From Gemmatimonadota bacterium (GTDB lineage Bacteria; Gemmatimonadota; Gemmatimonadetes; Longimicrobiales; Gaopeijiaceae), in assembly GCA_022823145.1 (NCBI GenBank), contig JAJDXS010000024.1:94319-158318 (forward strand): a stretch of DNA of 64,000 bases, read 5' to 3'. The notes under the pieces were generated by a model. It searched no databases, was not told the origin of the DNA, and saw only the letters and a program-made list of their open reading frames with translations. The position numbers were made by a program, and so were the translations under genes. Shown piece after piece: positions 40,387 to 49,595 of this stretch. Numbering within the stretch: the first letter of the stretch is position 1; every line of letters begins with the position of its first letter.

Positions 40387-41796
40387 TTGAAAACCCTGAC
40401 CGACCTTCTCGCTCTCGGCGAGGGGTTCACCATCGAATTCAAGCGGTCGCTCCGGTCCGACCTGGGCCGGGAGATCTGCGCCTTCGCCAACGCCGCCGGC
40501 GGGGCGATCCTGCTCGGTGTCACCGACGACGGCACCGTGCGCGGCGTCCAGGGGCACAACCGCTTGAAGTCTCGGGTTCAGTCCATCGCCCGCTCCGCCG
40601 AGCCGCCGATCGGCGTGGAGGTCGAGAGCATGGGACAGGTGCTGTGCGTGAGGGTGCCGGCCCAGCGGGGCAAGCCCTACTCATTCGGAGGAAGGTTCTT
40701 CATTCGCGAGGGGGCGTCGTCCCAGCAGATGTCGCGGGACGAGGTCCGCGACTTCTTCTTCGCGGAGGGGGTGATCCGCTTCGACGAGAGCCCGTGTAAC
40801 CGGTTTTCGCTCGACGGCGATCTCGACGAGGATACCTGGGCGGCGTTTCGGCGGCGGGCGAAGATTCCGGATCACATGGAGCCCGAGACAGCCTTGGGCA
40901 ATCTGCGCCTGCTCGCCGGGGACGGCCAGGTTACCAACGCGGGGGCATGGCTTCTCGCGAAGGACATCCGGCGGGTGCATTCGAGCGCGCACCTGACCTG
41001 TGCACTCTTCCAGGGAACCACGAAGACGGAGATCCTCGACCGGCGCGACTTCCCCGGCGACGTGTACTCGATGATCGACGGCGCGATGACGTGGGTGCGC
41101 TCGAAGATCAACGTGCGCTACATCATCACGGGTTCGGTAAACCGTGAGGAACGTCCCGAGCTTCCCCTGGACGCGATCCGCGAGGCTGTGGTCAACGCCG
41201 TCGCGCACCGGGACTACCGTTCCACGGCCAACGTCCACGTCTACCTGTTCCACGACCGGCTCGAAGTGGTCAGCCCCGGTGGGCTTCCGGCAGGGATCAC
41301 GGAAGCCGAGCTTGGCGTGAAGAGCGTCCCGCGCAATCCTCTGCTGTTCGGGCTGCTGCACCGCATGGATGCCGTGGAGCAGATCGGAACGGGAATCAGG
41401 CGCATTCGCGACCTCTGCCGGGAGTGGGAAGTGCCCGCGCCCGCGATCGATGTTTCGGAGCGCTGGGTGACAGTGACGTTCCGGCGGGTAGCGTGGGGAG
41501 GCGAAGGGTCGGAGGCGACCTCCAAGCGACCAGGTCGGGACCAAGTCGGCACCAAGTTGGCACCAAGTCGGCACCAAGTCAGAATCCTCCGTAAGTCGTT
41601 GGCGGCGCAGCCAATAACCGAGCTCATGGCGGTAGTGGAAAGAAAGGACCGCACCAAGTTCAGGAACCAAGTTCTGAGGCCGCTGCTGGACGCCGGATGG
41701 ATTGAGATGACCATTCCTGACAAGCCGAGGAGCAGGCTGCAAAGGTATCGCACAACCGCGGCGGGAAGGGATGTGCTGGCGGGGCTGAAGGCGTGA
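40387..41796 (+). CDS. AlbA_2 (Schlafen-like) putative DNA-binding / ATP-binding regulator
   Basis: TTG start; EFKRSLRSDLGREICAFANAAGGAILLGVTDDGTVRGV; REAVVNAVAHRDYRSTANVHVYLFHDRLEVVSPGGLP; C-terminal wHTH-like region. Confidence 0.87.
   Translation: MKTLTDLLALGEGFTIEFKRSLRSDLGREICAFANAAGGAILLGVTDDGTVRGVQGHNRLKSRVQSIARSAEPPIGVEVESMGQVLCVRVPAQRGKPYSFGGRFFIREGASSQQMSRDEVRDFFFAEGVIRFDESPCNRFSLDGDLDEDTWAAFRRRAKIPDHMEPETALGNLRLLAGDGQVTNAGAWLLAKDIRRVHSSAHLTCALFQGTTKTEILDRRDFPGDVYSMIDGAMTWVRSKINVRYIITGSVNREERPELPLDAIREAVVNAVAHRDYRSTANVHVYLFHDRLEVVSPGGLPAGITEAELGVKSVPRNPLLFGLLHRMDAVEQIGTGIRRIRDLCREWEVPAPAIDVSERWVTVTFRRVAWGGEGSEATSKRPGRDQVGTKLAPSRHQVRILRKSLAAQPITELMAVVERKDRTKFRNQVLRPLLDAGWIEMTIPDKPRSRLQRYRTTAAGRDVLAGLKA
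41529..41583 (+). repeat. Five tandem 11-bp units (ACCAAGTCGGC) inside the AlbA_2 CDS
   Basis: accaggtcggg/accaagtcggc/accaagttggc/accaagtcggc/accaagtcaga. Confidence 0.85.
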
Positions 41797-41838
41797 GGGA
41801 CAACAAAGGCCAAGGAAGACCTTGATTAGGAACGCATC

Positions 41839-44115
41839 ATGAACCCAACCCGCATTCTCGCCATTGGCGCGGCTTCGCTGGCGGTCACCGCCGCGCCGCC
41901 CAACATCCCACGGACCCATCCCTCCACAGACCGGGTCGCCCCCGTCGGTCGGTCCGTCGACCAGGTCACCATCCACCGCGACCCGTGGGGCGTCCCCCAC
42001 ATCATCGCCGACACCGAGGAGGCCGGCTACTACGGTCTCGGGTACGCCCAGGCGGAAGATCAACTTGAGTTCATCTTGACAATGTTCCTTGCCGGGCGCG
42101 GTGAACTCGCGGCGGCATTCGGGGAAGAGCCGACCAGCGGTTTTGGCGGCCCCCCGGCGGCGAGCAGCATTCCCGGAGACATCCAGTCCCGCATGTGGCG
42201 GCACGTCGAGGAGTCGCAGGCGGGGTGGGAGCGGCTGAGCCCCCAACTCCAGCGCAACTACACCCACTACGTCGCGGGCATGGAAGCCTGGATGGCCGAG
42301 CACCCGGACGACACGCCGGACTGGGCCCCCGACCTCGAGCCCTGGGACCCGGTGGTGCTCTCCCGCTTCGTGCTCTGGCCCGGCTACCAGGCGGGACAGG
42401 GCCTGCAGGACTGCGCGCGCGGCGGCGTCCAGCTCGCCGCCATCGACCGCGACGGCCTCGCCCGCGCCGACCAGCACGCATCCAACGAGTGGATTCTCGC
42501 CCCGTGGCGGACCCGCGCGAACGCGATGATCGTGCTGAGCGACCCGCACGGCGGCATCGACGGCGCCTTCACCTACGAGTCGCGCATGCACGCCGGCGAT
42601 CTGCACGCGGCGGGCTACTCGCTCGGGCCCATGCTCATCCTCACGCACACGCGCGACGTGTCCTGGGGGATGACCACCGGCGCCCCCGATGTCGCCGACT
42701 GCTACGAGGTCGAGGTCGATCCCGCCGACTCGCTGCGCTACCGCTACGACGGCGAGTGGCGCCGGATGGAGACGCACAACGTCACCATCGAGGTGCGGGG
42801 CGGTGATCCGGTCACGCGCACCTTCGCCTACACCCGCCACAACGACGTCCTCTCGCCCGTGGTCGCGCGGCAGGACGGCAAGGCTTTCGTGGTGAGTACG
42901 TCCTACATGCACACCGCCGGCGATTTCGACCAGGAGGTCTACGAGATCAACCACGCCCGCAACATCGGCGATGTCAAACAGGCCATGCGCCGGCTGGGCA
43001 TGTTCCCGCAGAACCTGATGTTCGGCGACCGTCACGGCGACTCGTGGTATATCCGCGCGGGCCGCACCCCGCAGCGCCCCGACGGCTTCGACTGGAACCG
43101 TCCCGTCCCGGGCAACACGTCGGCGACGGCCTGGCTCGGCACGCACCCCCTCGAAGACCTCGTCCAGCTCGAGACCCCCGCCGCGGGCTACATGCAGAAC
43201 AACAACATCGCGCCCGACGTTATGCTCGAGGACAGCCCGCTCACCGCCGACCGCTACCCGCCCTACATCTACAACGACACGCCGGGACGACGGAATTCGC
43301 GCGGCGTGCGCGCCGTCGACGTCCTCTCGGGCGCGTGGGACTTCACCTTCGACGACGCCGTCGAACTGTCCCTGGACGAGATGTGGGTCGGCACCGCGGC
43401 CTGGCAGGATGCGCTCCGGCAGGCCCTCAATGCCGATCTCGACCGCGTCCAGGCCGCCGCGCCGCAGTTCCGCGCCCTCGCGGCCCGGATCCTCGGCTTC
43501 GACGGCCACGCCCGCCAGGAATCCCGCGCCGCGCACGCCTACCTCGTCTGGCGCGAACAGATCTTCGCGCTCCCCGACCTCGACGACGCGGCCCGCGCAG
43601 CCCTCACCGACCCGCTCTGGGAGAAGGACGGCGTCCCTGCCGAACACCTCCCCCGCCTCATCGACGCCCTCGACGCCACCGCCTCCTTCATGCTCGATAC
43701 CTACGGCTCGATCGACCGCACCCTGGGCGACGTCTTCCGCATCGGCCGCGGCGGCCGCACCTGGCCCCTGGGCGGCCTCTCGATCATGCCGCCCGGCACA
43801 GCTGGCGTGGGATGCGCGCTCGACCTCAGCTGCATCTTCACCCTGCGTGCGATGAGCACGTTCAGCCCACCCGACTCGCTGGGACTGCGCCATGTCCAGA
43901 TCGGCTCGCGTCTCCTGCGCCTGGTGCAGTTCACCGACCCCATCCAGTCGTACACGCTCCACAATTTCGGCCAGAGCGAGAACCCCGACTCGCCGCACTA
44001 TGTGGATCAGGCCCAGCTTACCAGCGAGCGGCGCCTCAAGCCGACCTATTTCGACACAGCGGAGCTCATGAACCATGTGGTCTCGACCAAAGTCCTGGAC
44101 GTCATCGTGCCTTAG
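41839..44115 (+). CDS. Penicillin acylase family (Ntn hydrolase)
   Basis: IHRDPWGVPHIIADTEEAGYYGLGYAQAEDQL; nucleophile region ASNEWILAPWRT...DPHGG. Confidence 0.88.
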   Translation: MNPTRILAIGAASLAVTAAPPNIPRTHPSTDRVAPVGRSVDQVTIHRDPWGVPHIIADTEEAGYYGLGYAQAEDQLEFILTMFLAGRGELAAAFGEEPTSGFGGPPAASSIPGDIQSRMWRHVEESQAGWERLSPQLQRNYTHYVAGMEAWMAEHPDDTPDWAPDLEPWDPVVLSRFVLWPGYQAGQGLQDCARGGVQLAAIDRDGLARADQHASNEWILAPWRTRANAMIVLSDPHGGIDGAFTYESRMHAGDLHAAGYSLGPMLILTHTRDVSWGMTTGAPDVADCYEVEVDPADSLRYRYDGEWRRMETHNVTIEVRGGDPVTRTFAYTRHNDVLSPVVARQDGKAFVVSTSYMHTAGDFDQEVYEINHARNIGDVKQAMRRLGMFPQNLMFGDRHGDSWYIRAGRTPQRPDGFDWNRPVPGNTSATAWLGTHPLEDLVQLETPAAGYMQNNNIAPDVMLEDSPLTADRYPPYIYNDTPGRRNSRGVRAVDVLSGAWDFTFDDAVELSLDEMWVGTAAWQDALRQALNADLDRVQAAAPQFRALAARILGFDGHARQESRAAHAYLVWREQIFALPDLDDAARAALTDPLWEKDGVPAEHLPRLIDALDATASFMLDTYGSIDRTLGDVFRIGRGGRTWPLGGLSIMPPGTAGVGCALDLSCIFTLRAMSTFSPPDSLGLRHVQIGSRLLRLVQFTDPIQSYTLHNFGQSENPDSPHYVDQAQLTSERRLKPTYFDTAELMNHVVSTKVLDVIVP

Positions 44116-47100
44116 CCTCACCGCCGCCCTACTCATCTCCCCCACCTCGGCCCACGCCCAGAGCGTCACCGAGTGGGACGCCACGCTGGCCCGCGGCACA
44201 ACCCGCGAGATCGACTTCACGACCGAGCAGGGCACGTGGATGTCGCTCGACATCAGCCCCGACGGCCGCTGGATCGTCTTCGACCTCCTCGGCCACATCT
44301 ACCGGATCCCGGCCGAGGGCGGCGACGCCGAATCGCTCACGCAGAACAGCGGCATCGCGGTCAACTACCACCCGAGCTACTCGCCGGACGGCACGCGCAT
44401 CGCCTTCGTCTCCGACCGCGGCGGGCAGGACAACCTCTGGGTGATGGACGCCGACGGCGCCAACCCGCGCGCCATCCACCTCGACGTCAACTACCGTCTG
44501 CAGGAACCCGAGTGGACCCCCGACGGCCGCCGGATCGCGGTCACCCGCAAGCTCAAGGGGCCAGTCGGCTTCTACCGCACCACCGACGTCATCTCCGTCT
44601 TTCCCGCCGAGGGCGGCCCGCCGACCGACCTGGTCATCCTGGGCGCATCGGGGGCCACCGCTCCGGCCCGCGCCGGCTTCTGGGAGGGGGCCGACCGGGC
44701 GCAGAACCCGTCGTTCACCGCCGACGGCCGCACCCTCTTCTTCGGCTCGGCGATCTTCACCGGCGAGGAGCGCCGCATCCGCCGCCTCGACCTCGCCACC
44801 GGCACCATCGACGACATCACCGAGAGCACCGGCCGCTATCTGGCCTGCTGCGGCCGTCCCGCCTATCCGCTCCGCCTGGGCGAGGTCGGCGCCGAGGTCT
44901 CGCCCGACGGCCGCTGGCTCACCTTCGCGCGCAAGCTCCCGGGCGGCGTCACCTCGTTCCGCGGCCACGAGTACATGGGCCGCACCGCGCTCTGGATCCG
45001 CGACCTCGAGACCGGCGACGAGCGCATCCTGATGGACCCGATCACGCCCGCCGCCACCGATCATCACCCGAGCTGGAACATCGGCGTGCTGCCCGGCTAC
45101 AGCTGGGCCCCCGACGGCCGCTCGCTCGTGATCACCCAGGGCGGCCGCATCCGCCGCGTCCACGTCGAGACCGGCGACGTCGAAACCATCCCCTTCCGCG
45201 CCCGCGTCCAGCGAACCATCTCCGAAATGGCGCGCGCCTCGCGCCGGATCGCCGACGACGACTTCGCGGTCCGTTTCGCCCGCACGCCCGTGACCTCGCC
45301 CGACGGCACCCGTGTCGTGTTCGAGGCCGCCGGTTGGCTGTGGATTGAAGAGGACGGCGAAGGCAGTCCCCGCCGCCTCACCGACGCCGGCGGCTACCTT
45401 GCGGCCGCGGGGTCGGACGGGAATGCCGCCCCCTCGGGCGCGGCCGCCATGGCCGATCCGCATCCCGCCGATCAGCCCCTCGAGACCGGCCCGGCCTGGT
45501 CCCAAGGCGGACGCTGGGTCGCCTACACGTCCTGGGACGACGTGCACGGTGGCCACGTCTGGAAGGTCCCCGCCCAAGGCGGCACCCCAACGCGGCTCAC
45601 CACCACCCCCGGCCGCTACGCCCGGCTCGCCTGGCGACCCGACGACGGCGCGCTGGTCGTCAACCGCTGGGACCCCGCGCTCACCTGGGTCACCTTCGGC
45701 GCGGGCGGCTGGCAGCTCGTCGAGATCCCGGCCGGCGGCGGCGACGCGCGCGCACTCACTTCTACCGGTCCCCAGCGCGACATGGCAATAGGCGACGACG
45801 GCCGCCTCTACTTCGCCGGCGCCGACGGCGGCGCCCCCGCGATCCTTTCCCTCGCCCCGGACGGCGGCGACCAGCGCACCCACCTGCGGCTGCCCCCCGG
45901 CACCGAGCAAGCTGCGCTGTCCCCGGACGGCCGCCACGTCGCCTTCCGGCACCTCCAGTCCATGCACGTCGCCCCGGCCCCGCCCGGCCTGACCGCGTCC
46001 GGCCCGCTCACCATCGATCCCGCCGCGCCGGGCGTAGTGCGGCTCCACGAAGGCGGCATCTATCCCCGCTGGCGCGACAGCCGCACGCTGGAATACGCCA
46101 CCGCAGCCCGCCACGCCACCGTGACCATCGACGGCGGCGAGGTGTCATCGAGCGTCCGCGACCTCGCGCTCCGCATCCCCCGGCCCCACCCCACCGGCAC
46201 CCTCGCGCTGGAGGGCGCGCGCATCGTGACCATGGCGGACGATCAAGTCATCGAGCGCGGCACGATCGTCATCGACGGCAGCCGCATCGCCTGCGTCGGC
46301 GACTGCGACACCTCGGGCGCGGACCGCGTGGTCGACGTCTCCGGCAAGACCATCGTTCCCGGCCTCCTCGACGTGCACGCCCACCACCTCACCTTCGCCG
46401 GCAGCTCGTTCATCCCGCCCCAGCGCCGCCACGAATCCGCGCGCTACCTCGTCTACGGCGTCACGACCACGCACGACCCCTCCGCGCAGCCGGACCCCTC
46501 GTTCGTGATCGCGGAGATGCACGAGGCCGGCCGCGTGATCGGCCCGCGCACCTACTCCACCGGCCAGACCCTGGTCTGCCCACCGCACGGCCCCGTGCGC
46601 GAGATCAGGTCGTACGACGACGCGCGCAACCACGTCGACCGCCTCGCCGACCAGGGCGCCCTGTCGCTCAAGGACTACAAGCAGTGCACGCGGGTCCAGC
46701 GCCAGATGCTCGCGCAGGCGTCCCGTGAGCGCGGCGTCACCCTGACGGCCGAGAACGGCGACTTCATCTACCTGCTCGGTCTGGTCATGGGCGGTCACAC
46801 CGGCTGGGAACATCCCATCCAGAACGTGCCCACCTACGGCGACGTGACGACGTTCATGGGACTGGCCGGCGCGACCTACTCGCCGCAGATCACCCTGACC
46901 GACTACCCAAAGGGCGTTGCGCTCGAGTTCTGGCTCGGCGAGCACGACCTGTGGCTCGACCCGCTGCAACTCAGGTGGTCACCGTGGCAGGAGATCGCGG
47001 TCCGGCGCAGCTTCGTGAAGAAGCCCGCCCGCGAGTTCATCTTCCCGCTCATCGCCGAGGGGGCGGCCGACATCGCCCGCGCGGGCGGCCACGTCGCGGT

Positions 47101-47479
47101 CGGCGCGCACGGCGAAGTCGACGGCCTGGGCGGGCACTGGGAGATGTGGGCGCTCGGCGAGGCCATGACCCCGCTGGAAGCTCTCAAGGCCGGCACCATC
47201 AGCGCCGCGCGCTTCATCGGCCTGGAGCAGGATATCGGCTCGATCGAAGTCGGCAAGCTCGCCGACCTGGCCGTGCTGGACAACAATCCGCTCGAGGACA
47301 TCCTCCTGTCGTCCGAAGTCAGCCTGGTCCTCATCGGCGGCAACCTCTTCGACGCCCGCACGCTGCGGCAGACCTGGCCGATCGAACGCGACTACGGACC
47401 CCGCCCGTGGACGAACGACGACATCACGCGAACCGATGTGCGGGCGGACGACTACTGGGACCGGCGGCCCGGGGGGTGA
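44075..47479 (+). CDS. Amidohydrolase with N-terminal TolB/PD40 propeller
   Basis: TWMSLDISPDGRWIVFDLLGHIYRIPAEGGDAESLT; IVPGLLDVHAHH; GKLADLAVLDNNPLEDI; paralogous to 14737-17928. Confidence 0.9.
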   Translation: MWSRPKSWTSSCLSLTAALLISPTSAHAQSVTEWDATLARGTTREIDFTTEQGTWMSLDISPDGRWIVFDLLGHIYRIPAEGGDAESLTQNSGIAVNYHPSYSPDGTRIAFVSDRGGQDNLWVMDADGANPRAIHLDVNYRLQEPEWTPDGRRIAVTRKLKGPVGFYRTTDVISVFPAEGGPPTDLVILGASGATAPARAGFWEGADRAQNPSFTADGRTLFFGSAIFTGEERRIRRLDLATGTIDDITESTGRYLACCGRPAYPLRLGEVGAEVSPDGRWLTFARKLPGGVTSFRGHEYMGRTALWIRDLETGDERILMDPITPAATDHHPSWNIGVLPGYSWAPDGRSLVITQGGRIRRVHVETGDVETIPFRARVQRTISEMARASRRIADDDFAVRFARTPVTSPDGTRVVFEAAGWLWIEEDGEGSPRRLTDAGGYLAAAGSDGNAAPSGAAAMADPHPADQPLETGPAWSQGGRWVAYTSWDDVHGGHVWKVPAQGGTPTRLTTTPGRYARLAWRPDDGALVVNRWDPALTWVTFGAGGWQLVEIPAGGGDARALTSTGPQRDMAIGDDGRLYFAGADGGAPAILSLAPDGGDQRTHLRLPPGTEQAALSPDGRHVAFRHLQSMHVAPAPPGLTASGPLTIDPAAPGVVRLHEGGIYPRWRDSRTLEYATAARHATVTIDGGEVSSSVRDLALRIPRPHPTGTLALEGARIVTMADDQVIERGTIVIDGSRIACVGDCDTSGADRVVDVSGKTIVPGLLDVHAHHLTFAGSSFIPPQRRHESARYLVYGVTTTHDPSAQPDPSFVIAEMHEAGRVIGPRTYSTGQTLVCPPHGPVREIRSYDDARNHVDRLADQGALSLKDYKQCTRVQRQMLAQASRERGVTLTAENGDFIYLLGLVMGGHTGWEHPIQNVPTYGDVTTFMGLAGATYSPQITLTDYPKGVALEFWLGEHDLWLDPLQLRWSPWQEIAVRRSFVKKPAREFIFPLIAEGAADIARAGGHVAVGAHGEVDGLGGHWEMWALGEAMTPLEALKAGTISAARFIGLEQDIGSIEVGKLADLAVLDNNPLEDILLSSEVSLVLIGGNLFDARTLRQTWPIERDYGPRPWTNDDITRTDVRADDYWDRRPGG

Positions 47480-47517
47480 GACGGCGCCGTTTACTCCCTT
47501 TGCAGGCCGTCGTGCTC

Positions 47518-47548
47518 TTAGTACAGATTAGCTGCTAACCTGTACTAA
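47518..47548. promoter_or_regulatory. 31-bp near-perfect palindrome in a convergent intergenic region
   Basis: TTAGTACAGATTAGCTGCTAACCTGTACTAA: 14 of 15 base pairs symmetric about the central T. Confidence 0.8.
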
Positions 47549-47617
47549 CGCTCGTACGGGCAGGAGCAGTAGCATCAGAACCGAGGCGGTAGGGCCGCAT
47601 TCCGGGGATTCCAAGCT

Positions 47618-48637
47618 CTAGCGGCGGCAAGCCTCCACACCCAACGCCGCCCCTTCCCCACTCCGCAGCCGCAACGTCGCCGGCGGTTCCACCTCGCGCC
47701 GCACATACCCCAGGCCGATCACCTGCCCGAACCGGGGCGAGTCCGCCACCGAGGTCACGCGGCCACGCACCTTCGTCCCGCCCGCCTCGAACAGCTGCGC
47801 CCCGGGCCGCGCAGCGACATCCCCGAACCTGAGCGCCCGCAGGTGCCAGTTCACGCGACCGCGATGCCGGATCCGCACGATGACCTCCTGGCCGGTGTAG
47901 CAGCCCTTGTCGTGATCGAAAGCGACATCGACAAGGCCGGCCTCGACGGGGATCGTGCCGTCGTCCATGTCGATGCCGAACTCGGGGAAGCCGGCCTCGA
48001 CCCGCAGCGTGTGCCACGCGCCCGCGCCGACCGGAACCGCCCCGTGCTCTCGAAGCCGATCCCACACGTCTGAAGCCGCGTCCGCCCGTACCCAGACATC
48101 CCATGACGGCACCTGGCGCACCCCACGCGCCACCAGCGAGCCGCCGCCGAGGGGCCCATCACCGAGCAGCGCGAACCCGTCCGCGGGCGCCGCACCAAAC
48201 ACCGCCGCGACCGTCTCGCCCGCGCGGGGGCCGACCAACGTGAGCAACCGCGTCCCCGCCCCGAGGTCCTCGACTCGCGCAAGCCTCGGGGGGAGAAACC
48301 GCTTGAAGTGCGCGAGCACCGCCTCGTGCGCAGCCTCCGCGACACTCAACCCCAATCCCTCTTCCTCTCCAGCCCCCAGCCACAGGGTCACCAAGTCGGT
48401 CACCATGCGTCCCTTGGCGGTGAGGATGGTCCCGTAGGCGGCCTCGCCCTGCATGGGCTGGCCCGTGGGTGCCCCGGGGATCCGGCTCGTCACGATCCCG
48501 TCGAGCATCTGCACGGGCGCGCGCCCGTACACGCGAAGCAGCCGCCGGTCCCCGCGAACGACCACCCCACACCCGTCCACCGCCGCCCGGTATTCCGCGG
48601 CCGGGTCCCCGTAGTGGCGCCCTGGCTGCAACGTCAC
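47618..48637 (-). CDS. ygfZ: YgfZ/GcvT-like folate-binding protein
   Basis: Signature KGCYTGQEVIVRIRHRGRVNWHLRAL. Confidence 0.88.
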   Translation of the reverse strand: MTLQPGRHYGDPAAEYRAAVDGCGVVVRGDRRLLRVYGRAPVQMLDGIVTSRIPGAPTGQPMQGEAAYGTILTAKGRMVTDLVTLWLGAGEEEGLGLSVAEAAHEAVLAHFKRFLPPRLARVEDLGAGTRLLTLVGPRAGETVAAVFGAAPADGFALLGDGPLGGGSLVARGVRQVPSWDVWVRADAASDVWDRLREHGAVPVGAGAWHTLRVEAGFPEFGIDMDDGTIPVEAGLVDVAFDHDKGCYTGQEVIVRIRHRGRVNWHLRALRFGDVAARPGAQLFEAGGTKVRGRVTSVADSPRFGQVIGLGYVRREVEPPATLRLRSGEGAALGVEACRR

Positions 48638-48653
48638 CGCGGGTCGTCTCCCG

Positions 48654-49499
48654 TCACCGTTTCCCGCCGGCCTTCCCGTTCCTGAGCTCGTGGACCAGTG
48701 CCTCGACGCGCTGCACGTCCCGGGCGGCCGGCGCGAAGGTCAGGTACGTCTCCAGCTGGGTGACCGCCTCCTGCGCGCGCCCCAGCTGCGCCAGCAGATA
48801 GCCGCGGTCGCGTATCTGCGTCGGCGCGGTCGGTCGCACGATCAGAATCCGCTCCACGGCCGCCAGCGCCCGGGCATGGTCCCGCGTGCGATGGTAGATG
48901 CCCTTCAGGTTGAGCAGAAGCCGCACGATCATGTCCTGCTTCGTGGCGGTCTTCAGGTGCCGGGCGTCCAGCTGCACCACGCCGCCGTGCTGCCGGTCGA
49001 GAATCTTCTGCGCCTCGGACCGCAGCCGAACCTTCCCGCCATGGAACGGATCGATCAGGAACTCGACCGCCTCGCCCCGGTAGCGCACCAGGAAATGTCC
49101 CGGGAAGTTCACACCCTCCAGCGGCAGGTCCAGGCGCCATCCCGTTTCGAGCAGGATGAGTCCAAGGGTGAGCGGAATCCCGAGGCCCCGATCCAGGACG
49201 TCATTGAGAAACGAATTGCGCGGGTCGTGGTAATGGTTGCGATTCCCGCGCAGCTTGCGGACCCCGAAGAGGTTCCTGAGCGTCTCGGTCAGAACGACCG
49301 GCGGCGCGTGCTCCGATCCGAGCCGGTCGCGCGCTTCCTCGGCAAGCATGTCCAGCCGCACCAGGTAGCGGTCCACCGGGAGCTGGACGTACTCCTCCCG
49401 TGCGACCAGCAGCGCCACCCGGGCGAGATCGATGTCCCCGTCGGGACGTTCGACCTCGCGGGCGAACTCCTGCCGCGCAGACCAGGCGGGCGCGTTCAT
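48654..49499 (-). CDS. SirB1 family transglutaminase-like/TPR protein
   Basis: NHYHDPRNSFLNDVLDRGLGIPLTLGLILLETGWRLDLPLEGVNFPGHFLVRY. Confidence 0.85.
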   Translation of the reverse strand: MNAPAWSARQEFAREVERPDGDIDLARVALLVAREEYVQLPVDRYLVRLDMLAEEARDRLGSEHAPPVVLTETLRNLFGVRKLRGNRNHYHDPRNSFLNDVLDRGLGIPLTLGLILLETGWRLDLPLEGVNFPGHFLVRYRGEAVEFLIDPFHGGKVRLRSEAQKILDRQHGGVVQLDARHLKTATKQDMIVRLLLNLKGIYHRTRDHARALAAVERILIVRPTAPTQIRDRGYLLAQLGRAQEAVTQLETYLTFAPAARDVQRVEALVHELRNGKAGGKR

Positions 49500-49595
49500 G
49501 GGCAGAATCCGTCCTTCATCATGCCATGAGGATGGGCACCGCCTCCGTCCATGTAAACCCCGTCCGAATACGCGGCATCCGATTAGATTCGGAGC

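Noticed and set aside
40681-44298. 1205-aa minus-strand ORF
   Set aside because: Antisense shadow of GC-rich coding DNA; the plus strand has recognisable AlbA_2 and penicillin acylase genes.
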